Source: Alphaproteobacteria bacterium (GTDB taxonomy: Bacteria; Pseudomonadota; Alphaproteobacteria; UBA6615). Taken from it: DNA of 7,301 nt. The DNA lies in NCBI GenBank assembly GCA_017643325.1, contig JAEPNS010000074.1:1-7301 (forward strand). Direction: 5' to 3'. Position 1 is the stretch's first letter. Each line of letters begins with the position of its first letter. Below, piece by piece: positions 1 through 6,116 of this stretch. The position numbers were made by a program, and so were the translations under genes. The notes under the pieces are model-generated. The model worked only from the letters and a program-made list of their open reading frames with translations, was not told the DNA's origin and did no database searches.

Positions 1-36
1 GCCGATCCGCAATTTCGACGAACGCAGCCGTATCAT
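1..36 (-). CDS. Possible start of an unidentified gene running off the left edge
   Basis: On the minus strand a GGGAG Shine-Dalgarno (48-44) precedes two consecutive in-frame ATGs at 39-37 and 36-34. The second has the better spacing (7 bases against 4), so I take it as the start. The frame stays open to the window edge and reads MIRLRSSKLRIG, a basic N-terminus. Only 12 codons are visible, so no family can be assigned. The case rests on the ribosome-binding site and on the promoter-like layout just upstream (a -10-like TGTAAT at 75-70 and a CRP-like palindrome at 94-115), which would make sense for a gene transcribed leftward. A chance open frame of this length is common, so the call is tentative. 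Confidence 0.4.
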   Translation of the reverse strand, partial: MIRLRSSKLRIG

Positions 37-69
37 CATTATTCTCCCGACATCGATTTCCGGTTTTCG

Positions 70-75
70 ATTACA
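70..75 (-). promoter_or_regulatory. Candidate -10 element for the leftward gene
   Basis: TGTAAT on the minus strand matches the TATAAT consensus at 5 of 6 positions. It predicts transcription starting near position 63, giving a leader of about 27 bases before the ATG at 36. The hexamer 17 bases upstream (CATTCG) is a poor -35 and overlaps the CRP-like palindrome, which is what activator-dependent class II promoters typically look like. The assignment is inferred from sequence and spacing only. Confidence 0.35.
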
Positions 76-93
76 CCATGCCGGGCAAGCGGC

Positions 94-115
94 GAATGTG
101 ATCGTGATCACATTC
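94..115. promoter_or_regulatory. CRP/FNR-family operator, near-perfect palindrome
   Basis: Two perfect 10-base arms (GAATGTGATC and GATCACATTC) flank a central GT. The core TGTGA-N6-TCACA is the classical CRP recognition sequence, and the 22-base site differs from the ideal E. coli CRP palindrome only at its two outermost bases and the central pair. It lies beyond the 3' end of parE (171) and upstream of the possible leftward gene. Its centre is at about -41.5 relative to the start predicted from TGTAAT (75-70), the class II activator position. The binding protein would be a CRP-like cAMP-dependent regulator or a relative with the same specificity; which one cannot be told from this window. 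Confidence 0.7.
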
Positions 116-170
116 CGGCGATCCTGCACGCCCAATTGTGACGGAAATGAGGCCGGACGTCGTTACGTTG

Positions 171-2189
171 TCAGACGTCGAGTTCGTCCACGAACTTTGC
201 GTTGTCCTGGATGAAGCGGAACCGGCGCTCCGCCTTGCGGCCCATAAGCTGCTCGACCAGCTGTGCGGTGGCCTTCGCTTCCTTCGCAAGCGTCTTGTCC
301 GCGTCGGTCGCGCTGGGCAGTGCGACCTGGATCAGCTGGCGCTTGTCCGGGTCCATCGTGGTGTCGCGCAACTGCGCCGGCGGCATCTCGCCGAGGCCCT
401 TGAAGCGGCTGATCTCGACCTTTCCGTTCCCCGTGAAATGCTCTTCCATGAGCCGTTCGCGGTCGGCATCATCGATGGCGTAGACGACATCTCCGCCGCG
501 CGCGAGGCGATAGAGTGGTGGTACGGCGAGGAACAGCCGGCCCTTTGTCACGAGCTCCGGCATCTCGCGGTAGAAGAAGGTCATCAGCAGCGAGGCGATG
601 TGTGCGCCGTCGACATCGGCGTCGGTCATAATCACGACGCGCTCGTAACGCAGCTTGTCGAGATCGAACGTCTTGCCGCTGCCGCAGCCGAGCGCCTGGA
701 TGAGATCGCTCAGTTCCTGGTTGCCGCGCAGCTTGTCCGCGGAGGCGCTGGCCACGTTCAGGATCTTTCCGCGCAGCGGCAGGATTGCCTGGGTCTCGCG
801 GTTGCGCGCCTGCTTGGCGGAGCCTCCCGCACTGTCGCCCTCGACGAGGAATATCTCGGTCCCGTCGGCGCTGGACCGAGAGCAATCCGCCAGCTTTCCG
901 GGCAGGCGCGACTTGCGTCCCGCAGTCTTGCGCTTGAGGGCCCGGTCCTCGCGCCGGCGCTTGCGCTCTTCGGCGCGTTCGATCGCCCACTCCAGAAGCG
1001 AGTCTGCGCTTTGCCGGTCTGTGGAGAGGTGGTGGTCGAAATGATCCTTGATCTGCGCCTCGACGACCCGCGCAGCCTCGGGCATCGAAAGCTTTTCCTT
1101 GGTCTGTCCCTGGAACTGCGGTTCTGGGATGAACAGGGAAAGGACGATTGCCGCGCCGTCCGAAATGTCCTCGGCGGTCAGCTGGCTCGCCTTGCGGTTG
1201 TTCGTAAGCTCGCCATAGGCCTTGAGCCCGCGTGTCAGCGCACCCCGGATTCCTGCCACATGGCTGCCGCCTTCAGGCGTCGGCACCGTGTTGCAGTAGG
1301 ACGCCACCATGCCTTCGCCATCGGCCGGCCAGGACACCGCCCATTCGACCTTCCCGCCGGTGCCGTTCAGGTCGGCCTTGCCCGAGAAGATGTCGGCGCC
1401 GACCAACGGTCTTTCCCCGAGTATGTCGCGCAGATAGTCGAGGATGCCGTCTGCGAACTGGAAGGTTTCCTTCTCCGGAATATCCTCGGCCTTCGCGACG
1501 GCCGGATCGCATGACCAGCGGATCTCGACCCCCTTGAAGAGGTACGCCTTCGCCTTCGCCATCTCGTGCAGCCGCTTGCCGCGAAAGGCGGCGTTCGCAC
1601 CGAAGATGTCAGGGTCGGGTGTAAACGAGACTGTGGTACCGCGCCGGTTGGGAACCGATTTGACCTTCTTGAGCTTGCCCTTCGGTTTGCCCTGTTCGTA
1701 GTCCTGCGCCCAGAGCTGCTTGTCGCGGGCAACCTCTATCCGCAGATGCGCGGCGAGGGCGTTGACGACGCTCAGCCCGACGCCGTGCAGTCCGCCGGAC
1801 GTCTGGTAGACCTTGCCGTCGAATTTGCCGCCTGAGTGCAGGGTCGTGAGGATGACCTCCAGCGCGGACTTGTTCTTGTATTTCGGGTGCGCGTCGATCG
1901 GGATGCCGCGGCCGTTGTCGGCAATGGTGAGCGTCCCGTCCTCGGACAGCGACATCTCGATCCGGTCGGCGTGGCCTGCGACCGCCTCGTCCATGGCGTT
2001 GTCGAGGATTTCGGCTGCGAGATGGTGCAGCGCGCGATCGTCGGTGCCGCCGATATACATGCCCGGCCGCCGCCGGACCGGCTCCAGCCCTTCCAGGACC
2101 TCGATGTCCTGTGCCGTGTAGTCGCCAGATGCGGCGGCGCTATCGTCGAATAGTTCCGGTTCTGCGGTTTTGCGTTTGGCGCGCGCCAC
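171..2189 (-). CDS. parE: DNA topoisomerase IV subunit B (ParE)
   Basis: This is the ATPase subunit of topoisomerase IV, which pairs with ParC to decatenate replicated chromosomes in the cytoplasm. The predicted product is 672 residues, normal for alphaproteobacterial ParE. The GHKL ATPase domain shows VRRRPGMYIG (38-47), ILDNAMDEA (61-69), DNGRGIPID (91-99) and SGGLHGVGLS (131-140), and the transducer lysine loop QTKEKL is at 362-367. The TOPRIM domain has E450 in VEGDSAGGSA and the metal-binding DADVD (523-527). RFKGLGEM (595-602) and a C-terminal RFRFIQDNAKFVDELDV follow. The last motif and the absence of a GyrB-type insertion favour ParE over GyrB. The frame is open upstream to an ATG at 2327. 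I choose the GTG at 2189 because GAGG lies 5 bases before it and the preceding residues do not look conserved. No clear terminator follows the stop. Confidence 0.96.
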   Translation of the reverse strand: MARAKRKTAEPELFDDSAAASGDYTAQDIEVLEGLEPVRRRPGMYIGGTDDRALHHLAAEILDNAMDEAVAGHADRIEMSLSEDGTLTIADNGRGIPIDAHPKYKNKSALEVILTTLHSGGKFDGKVYQTSGGLHGVGLSVVNALAAHLRIEVARDKQLWAQDYEQGKPKGKLKKVKSVPNRRGTTVSFTPDPDIFGANAAFRGKRLHEMAKAKAYLFKGVEIRWSCDPAVAKAEDIPEKETFQFADGILDYLRDILGERPLVGADIFSGKADLNGTGGKVEWAVSWPADGEGMVASYCNTVPTPEGGSHVAGIRGALTRGLKAYGELTNNRKASQLTAEDISDGAAIVLSLFIPEPQFQGQTKEKLSMPEAARVVEAQIKDHFDHHLSTDRQSADSLLEWAIERAEERKRRREDRALKRKTAGRKSRLPGKLADCSRSSADGTEIFLVEGDSAGGSAKQARNRETQAILPLRGKILNVASASADKLRGNQELSDLIQALGCGSGKTFDLDKLRYERVVIMTDADVDGAHIASLLMTFFYREMPELVTKGRLFLAVPPLYRLARGGDVVYAIDDADRERLMEEHFTGNGKVEISRFKGLGEMPPAQLRDTTMDPDKRQLIQVALPSATDADKTLAKEAKATAQLVEQLMGRKAERRFRFIQDNAKFVDELDV

Positions 2190-2194
2190 CTTGG

Positions 2195-2198
2195 CCTC
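2195..2198 (-). promoter_or_regulatory. Shine-Dalgarno that sets the parE GTG start
   Basis: GAGG on the minus strand is 5 bases from the GTG at 2189. No in-frame ATG near the conserved N-terminus has a comparable site, so this decides the start in favour of GTG over the distant ATG at 2327. Confidence 0.65.
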
Positions 2199-2336
2199 AC
2201 ATAAAATCAAATGACCGACGATCCCGCACGCGGCGGAAACCCGTAGCCTTATACAATCTATATGTGATGATTCTCGGGCGAGTCGGAAAGGCGCAACGCA
2301 GCCGCGACCGGGAACCCGACGTCGCACAGGACGTTA

Positions 2337-2357
2337 CCGCTGCTGTTGCAGCAGCGG
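2337..2357 (+). promoter_or_regulatory. Perfect 9-bp hairpin in the lipocalin leader
   Basis: CCGCTGCTG and CAGCAGCGG pair perfectly around a TTG loop, ending 23 bases before the lipocalin ATG and 10 bases before its AAGGG ribosome-binding site (2368-2372). The bases after the stem are CTTTC, not a true U-tract, so it is not a convincing terminator. As RNA it would be a stable stem directly upstream of the ribosome landing site. As DNA it is a 21-base inverted repeat that could be an operator. Confidence 0.5.
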
Positions 2358-2380
2358 CTTTCACTATAAGGGCATCGAGC

Positions 2381-2926
2381 ATGCGTATTTACGGGAAACA
2401 AGTGGCGGCTGCGGGCGCCTTTCTGGTTCTTGCGGCATGTACGGGACGTCCCGACGGCATTGCGCCGGTCACCGGCTTCGAGATCGACCGCTACGAGGGC
2501 ACCTGGTACGAGATCATGCGGCTCGACCATAGCTTTGAGCGCGGCCTGAGTAACGTCACCGCGACCTATTCGCTGAACAACGACGGCACGGTCGGCGTCG
2601 TGAACCGTGGGTTCGATGTCGCGGATTGCGAGTGGGACGAAGCGACGGGGACAGCCGAATTCCAGGGCTCGCCGGACGTCGCCAGTCTGTCCGTAACGTT
2701 TCAATGGCCGTTTGCGGGCGGCTATCACGTGTTTGAACTCGACAAGCAGGATTACAGCTACGCGCTGGTCTCGGGACCGGACCGTGATTTTCTGTGGATG
2801 CTGGCGCGTACGCCGCAGCTGGCCGATGCCACACGCGACCGGCTTGTCGACGTTGCGCGCGACAATGGGTTTCCCGTGGACGAACTGATTCTCGTCTCCC
2901 ACGATGAGCCCGACTGCAAATCCTGA
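2381..2926 (+). CDS. blc: Outer-membrane lipocalin lipoprotein (Blc type)
   Basis: This is a bacterial lipocalin of 181 residues, a beta-barrel protein that binds lipids or other hydrophobic ligands and is usually anchored in the outer membrane. The first 20 residues form a lipoprotein signal ending in the lipobox LAAC, with Cys20 as the predicted lipidated residue. Position +2 is Thr rather than Asp, which favours outer-membrane sorting. The lipocalin GxW motif is G40-T-W42, followed by the Blc signature RLDHSFERGLSNVTATYS (47-64). The strand GGYHVFELD (113-121) and YALVSGPDRDFLWMLARTP (127-145) also match the family. ATG 2381 is chosen because AAGGG lies 8 bases upstream and the signal peptide begins there, although the frame extends back to 2111. 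Blc proteins are linked to envelope stress and lysophospholipid handling in E. coli; the same role here is inference. Confidence 0.93.
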   Translation: MRIYGKQVAAAGAFLVLAACTGRPDGIAPVTGFEIDRYEGTWYEIMRLDHSFERGLSNVTATYSLNNDGTVGVVNRGFDVADCEWDEATGTAEFQGSPDVASLSVTFQWPFAGGYHVFELDKQDYSYALVSGPDRDFLWMLARTPQLADATRDRLVDVARDNGFPVDELILVSHDEPDCKS

Positions 2927-2969
2927 TCGTACAGACTTGCGGAACACTGGCCGCTGCCCGCCACGATGT

Positions 2970-2980
2970 GGGATTATCCC
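2970..2980. repeat. Short palindrome GGGATTATCCC before yciA
   Basis: Two 5-base arms flank a single central T in the 78-base gap between the lipocalin gene and yciA, 24 bases before the yciA start. No U-tract follows, so it is not a terminator. It could be a small operator or chance. I see no clear promoter in this gap, and the lipocalin gene may be cotranscribed with yciA. Confidence 0.25.
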
Positions 2981-3004
2981 GCCGCATAAAACGCGGGAGA
3001 GAAC

Positions 3005-3403
3005 ATGTCCGGTCAATCCGAGCCCAGGGGCGAACTGTGTATCCAGACGGCCGCGATGCCGGCGGATACCAACCCGAACGGCGACATTTTCGGGGGCTGG
3101 CTGCTGTCGCAGATGGACATCGCCGGCGGCATCGCTGCGCGGAACAGTTCCGGCGGCAGGGTTGTCACGGTCGCGGTGGAGTCCATGGTGTTCAACAAAC
3201 CGGTGCAGGTCGGAGATGTCGTGTGCTGCTACGCCGACCTGGAGCGAACCGGAAACACGTCGATGGCGTTCCGGATCGAGGCATGGACGATCCGGCGCGA
3301 CAGTTTCGTGCGCGAAAAAGTGACTGAAGGCGTGTTCACCTATGTGGCAATAGGTGCGGATGGGCGGCCGCGCCCGATCCCGAAGGAGACGATGCAGGCA
3401 TGA
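3005..3403 (+). CDS. yciA: Acyl-CoA thioesterase, YciA family
   Basis: This is a hotdog-fold thioesterase of 132 residues, the usual YciA length. It hydrolyses acyl-CoA to free acid and CoA in the cytoplasm; family members accept a broad range of acyl chains. The signature DTNPNGDIFGGWLLSQMD (21-38) contains the conserved Asn, the GDIFGGW turn and the Asp at 38 at the end of the hotdog helix start. RVVTVAVESMVFNKPVQVGDVVCCY (52-76) and SMAFRIEAW (86-94) are the central strands, and the protein ends with the family's GRPRPIP (120-126). The ATG has GGGAG shortly upstream. Its TGA overlaps the ATG of the next gene by 4 bases (ATGA), which implies translational coupling. No signal peptide is present. 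Confidence 0.93.
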   Translation: MSGQSEPRGELCIQTAAMPADTNPNGDIFGGWLLSQMDIAGGIAARNSSGGRVVTVAVESMVFNKPVQVGDVVCCYADLERTGNTSMAFRIEAWTIRRDSFVREKVTEGVFTYVAIGADGRPRPIPKETMQA

Positions 3404-3798
3404 GACGTTTCGCGGCAGTCGTGGTCGGCGCAGTGTTGTTCGTCAACCTGGCGCAGGCCGGTGAGTCCGCGGTCACAGCCGTGCAGGTGCGTGCGGAAGG
3501 AGGCGGCAAGTATTCCTTCTCGGTGACGCTGCGCCACGATGATGAAGGCTGGGACCATTACGCAGACCGCTGGGAAGTCCTGACCATGGATGGCGAGGTT
3601 ATCGCCACGCGAACGCTCTTCCATCCCCACGTCAACGAGCAGCCGTTTACACGCTCGCTCGGCGGGGTCGAGGTGCCGGTCGGTACGACCCGGGTGCGGA
3701 TTCGCAGCCATGACAGCGTCCACGCCTATGGCGGTCCCGAGCTCGTTGTCGAGTTGGAAACGGGGGCGACGAAGCCCTGGACAGGAGACAATTCGTGA
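3400..3798 (+). CDS. Small secreted protein of unknown function
   Basis: The product has 132 residues. Residues 1-20 are a Sec signal peptide (Arg-Arg, hydrophobic core AAVVVGAVLFVNL, AQA before the predicted cut at Gly21), so the mature chain of about 112 residues should be periplasmic or exported. It alternates short strands and looks like a beta-sandwich. Two blocks look constrained: TLRHDDEGWDHYADRWEVL (43-61) and HPHVNEQPFTRSLGGV (75-90), with SHDSVHAYGG (103-112) after them. Histidines 46, 53, 75, 77, 104 and 108, with nearby Asp and Glu, could form a metal site, but this is inference. I recall similar uncharacterised secreted proteins in Proteobacteria but cannot name a family. It starts inside the yciA stop (ATGA), and AAGGAG lies 11 bases upstream. 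It ends in a GTGA overlap with the next gene. Confidence 0.85.
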   Translation: MRRFAAVVVGAVLFVNLAQAGESAVTAVQVRAEGGGKYSFSVTLRHDDEGWDHYADRWEVLTMDGEVIATRTLFHPHVNEQPFTRSLGGVEVPVGTTRVRIRSHDSVHAYGGPELVVELETGATKPWTGDNS

Positions 3799-4586
3799 GC
3801 GGAACCGCAGGCCCGGCGCCGGGATACAAGGACAAACCGGATCATTTCGTCGAGTTCGAACCGAGCCCGAAGCGTATCCGGATCAAGTTCGCCGGAGAAA
3901 CCGTCGCCGACAGCACGAATGCGCTTATCCTGCACGAGCGCAACCACGTGCCGGTCTACTACCTTCCGCGCGACGATGTCGCGATGGAGCTGCTCTCGCG
4001 CACCGACCATTCCACGCATTGCCCGTTCAAGGGCGACGCCGCCTACTTCTCCGTCGATGCCGGGGGGCGGACGGCCGAAAACGCGGTCTGGACCTACGAG
4101 GAGCCCTTCGACGAGTGTGCGGGGATCAAGGACTACCTCGCGTTTTACTGGAACAAGATGGATCACTGGTTCGAGGAAGACGAGGAGGTCTTTGTCCATG
4201 CCAGAAGTCCGCGGGTACGGATCGACATTCTCGACAGCTCGCGGCCCGTGCGCGTCGTGCTTCGCGGGGAAACAGTGGCGGAGACCACGCGGGCGCGCTT
4301 CCTGTTCGAGACGGGCCTGCCGACGCGCTACTACATCCCTCGCGAGGATGTGTCCGCCGATCTGCTCGAGTCCGGCACCCACACCCAGTGCCCCTACAAG
4401 GGCACTGCGAGCTATCACCATGTAAAGGTGGACGACGAGACCTTCGAGGACATCGTCTGGTACTACACGGATCCCGTGCACGAGAGCGCGGCGATCAAGG
4501 ACTACCTGTGCTTTTACAACGAGAAGGTCGACACGATCCTCATCGACGGCGAGGCCGAGGTGAAACCGAGGACGAAATGGTCCTGA
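3795..4586 (+). CDS. Tandem DUF427 (NTP_transf_9) domain protein
   Basis: The cytoplasmic product has 263 residues and contains two copies of DUF427, a small beta-rich domain of unknown biochemical function that Pfam calls NTP_transf_9. Copy one spans about 28-133 and copy two about 151-256. Matching landmarks are GETVA (34-38 and 158-162), YYxPRxDV (55-62 and 179-186), CPxKG (76-80 and 199-203), VWxY (98-101 and 221-224) and IKDYLxFY (111-118 and 234-241). They keep register with a shift of 124 then 123 residues, so a single-residue indel separates the copies. The start is GTG at 3795, overlapping the previous TGA, with AGGAG 7 bases upstream. There is no signal peptide, unlike its upstream neighbour. 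The Pfam name does not establish nucleotidyltransferase activity. The gene ends 14 bases before a strong terminator. Confidence 0.9.
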   Translation: MSGTAGPAPGYKDKPDHFVEFEPSPKRIRIKFAGETVADSTNALILHERNHVPVYYLPRDDVAMELLSRTDHSTHCPFKGDAAYFSVDAGGRTAENAVWTYEEPFDECAGIKDYLAFYWNKMDHWFEEDEEVFVHARSPRVRIDILDSSRPVRVVLRGETVAETTRARFLFETGLPTRYYIPREDVSADLLESGTHTQCPYKGTASYHHVKVDDETFEDIVWYYTDPVHESAAIKDYLCFYNEKVDTILIDGEAEVKPRTKWS

Positions 4587-4600
4587 GCCGGCCACCCGAC

Positions 4601-4635
4601 AAAAAAAAGCCCCGCCGATCTGGCGGGGCTTTTTA
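4601..4635. terminator. Bidirectional intrinsic terminator between the DUF427 gene and glnA
   Basis: GCCCCGCC (4609-4616) and GGCGGGGC (4622-4629) pair around a GATCT loop. The stem is extended by five A-T pairs to 13 bp. On the plus strand five Ts follow the stem; on the minus strand the run of eight As (4601-4608) becomes a U-tract for glnA. The location between two convergent stop codons (4586 and 4654) fits termination of both operons. Confidence 0.93.
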
Positions 4636-4653
4636 CTCTTGGTCTGGATGTGC

Positions 4654-6063
4654 TTACGCCGAGAAGTACATCTGGAACTCGATCGGGTGCGGCGCTTCCA
4701 GGAAGGCCGTGACCTCTTCTCGCTTCAGCTCGATGTAGCCGTCGATCTGGTCGTCGGTAAAAACGTCGCCCTTCTTGAGGAAGTCGCGGTCCGCGTCCAG
4801 CGCATCGAGTGCCTCGCCCAGCGAGGATGAGACGGTCGGCACGCCTTCCAGTTCTTCCGCCGGGAGGTCATAGAGATCCTTGTCCATCGGGTCGCCCGGG
4901 TGGATCTTGTTCTCGATTCCGTCGAGGCCGGCCATCAGCATCGCCGAGAAGGCGAGATACGGATTGGCCATCGCGTCCGGGAAGCGGACCTCCACGCGCT
5001 TGGCCTTCGGGCTCGCCGTGTACGGAATGCGGCACGACGCTGAACGGTTGCGCGAGGAGTAGGCGAGAAGCACCGGTGCCTCGAAGCCCGGGACCAGGCG
5101 CTTGTAGCTGTTGGTCGTCGGGTTGGAGAAGGCGTTGATCGCTTTCGCGTGCTTGATGATACCGCCGATGTAGTACAGGCAGCTGTCGGACAGGTCTGCA
5201 TAGCCGGAGCCGGCGAACAGCGGACTGTCATCCTTCCAGAGCGACTGGTGGGTGTGCATGCCCGAGCCGTTGTCGCCGAGGATCGGCTTCGGCATGAAGG
5301 TCGCGGTCTTCCCGTACTGTGCGGCAACCATCTGCACCACATACTTGTAGATCTGCATCTGGTCGGCGGTACGCAGCAGGGTGTCGAACTTCTGACCAAG
5401 CTCCATCTGGCTCGGTGCAACCTCGTGATGGTGCTTCTCCATCGCGATGCCCATCTCAAGCGCCGTCGTCACCATCTCGGCACGCAGGTCGGTCATGGAA
5501 TCGACCGGCGGGACGGGGAAGTAGCCGCCCTTGATGCCTGGGCGGTGGCCGAAGTTGCCTTCAGGGAAATCGTTGCCCGAGTTGTAGGGGCCCTCGACGC
5601 TGTCAACCTCGAAGAAGCTCCGGTTCATCGAGACTTCGTGGCGCACGTCGTCAAACACGAAGAATTCGGCTTCAGGACCGAAGTAGGCCGTGTCGGCGAT
5701 GCCGCTGGCTTCCATATGTGCCAGCGCGAGGCGGGCGGTCGAGCGCGGGTCGCGCGAATAGGGCTCGCCCGTGGACGGTTCGAGCACGTCGCAGAACAGG
5801 ATCAGCTGCGGCTGTGCGGTGAACGGGTCCATGACCGCCGTTGAGAGGTCAGGCATCAGCGTCATGTCGGATTCGTTGATCGCCTTCCAGCCGGCGATCG
5901 ACGAGCCGTCGAACATGATGCCTTCTTCGAGCAGGTCCTCATTCACGGTTGAGACGTGCTGCGCGGTGTGCTGCCACTTGCCGCGCGGATCCGTAAATCG
6001 GAAGTCCACGAACTCGACGTCGTTTTCCTTGATCATGTCCAGGACGGTTTTGATGTCCGACAT
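4654..6063 (-). CDS. glnA: Glutamine synthetase type I (GlnA)
   Basis: GlnA joins ammonia to glutamate using ATP and is the main cytoplasmic ammonia-assimilating enzyme, a dodecamer. The product is 469 residues, typical of the bacterial type I-beta enzyme. Metal and substrate motifs are FGPEAEFF (128-135, Glu131 and Glu133), HHHEVAPSQMELG (211-223), MHTHQSLW (269-276), NPTTNSYKRLVPGFEAP (314-330), RNRSASCRIP (338-347) and EVRFPD (358-363). The adenylylation site is present as DKDLYDLP with Tyr398, equivalent to E. coli Tyr397, so activity should be tuned by the GlnE/PII cascade. The ATG at 6063 has GGGGAG a few bases upstream. It follows glnB by 53 bases with no terminator or sigma-54 motif between, so the two are probably cotranscribed. 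It ends with the shared terminator at 4601-4635. Confidence 0.98.
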   Translation of the reverse strand: MSDIKTVLDMIKENDVEFVDFRFTDPRGKWQHTAQHVSTVNEDLLEEGIMFDGSSIAGWKAINESDMTLMPDLSTAVMDPFTAQPQLILFCDVLEPSTGEPYSRDPRSTARLALAHMEASGIADTAYFGPEAEFFVFDDVRHEVSMNRSFFEVDSVEGPYNSGNDFPEGNFGHRPGIKGGYFPVPPVDSMTDLRAEMVTTALEMGIAMEKHHHEVAPSQMELGQKFDTLLRTADQMQIYKYVVQMVAAQYGKTATFMPKPILGDNGSGMHTHQSLWKDDSPLFAGSGYADLSDSCLYYIGGIIKHAKAINAFSNPTTNSYKRLVPGFEAPVLLAYSSRNRSASCRIPYTASPKAKRVEVRFPDAMANPYLAFSAMLMAGLDGIENKIHPGDPMDKDLYDLPAEELEGVPTVSSSLGEALDALDADRDFLKKGDVFTDDQIDGYIELKREEVTAFLEAPHPIEFQMYFSA

Positions 6064-6116
6064 ATTAAGCTCCCCTGTCTTAGGAAAAGTATGTGCTTGG
6101 GTTGTTTTTGAAGCCT

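Larger units (their letters stand above)
2190..2380. other. Divergent intergenic region between parE and the lipocalin gene
   Basis: This 191-base gap must carry promoters in both directions. An AT-rich patch at 2250-2265 contains TATAGA and TATAAG on the minus strand and TATACA on the plus strand, any of which could be a -10 element. None has a good -35 at 16-18 bases, so no promoter can be fixed. The right half holds the hairpin described separately. Open frames crossing the gap on both strands lack ribosome-binding sites and recognisable protein features. Confidence 0.5.

Noticed and set aside
156..179. Paired GACGTC sequences around the parE stop, considered as a parE terminator
   Set aside because: Each GACGTC is self-palindromic and the possible stem is only 6 bp with a 12-base loop and no U-tract.
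138..1514. 458-codon plus-strand open frame opposite parE
   Set aside because: It lies wholly antisense to the confidently identified parE, has no recognisable domain, and is a typical antisense shadow of a high-GC gene.
2258..3016. 252-codon minus-strand open frame opposite the lipocalin gene
   Set aside because: It is antisense to a complete lipocalin with signal peptide and family motifs; no features of its own.
3726..4595. 289-codon minus-strand open frame opposite the DUF427 gene
   Set aside because: It is antisense to the DUF427 gene, has no convincing ribosome-binding site and shows no family motifs.
3590..4738. 382-codon plus-strand open frame across the secreted protein, DUF427 gene and terminator
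   Set aside because: It is out of frame with two supported genes, is Arg-rich low-complexity sequence, and reads through the intrinsic terminator.
5149..5844. 231-codon plus-strand open frame inside glnA
   Set aside because: It is an antisense shadow of glnA, whose motifs are intact across the whole stretch.
6064..6116. Possible separate glnA promoter in the glnB-glnA gap
   Set aside because: No GG-N10-GC sigma-54 pattern and no credible -35/-10 pair were found in these 53 bases; only the glnA Shine-Dalgarno is clear.
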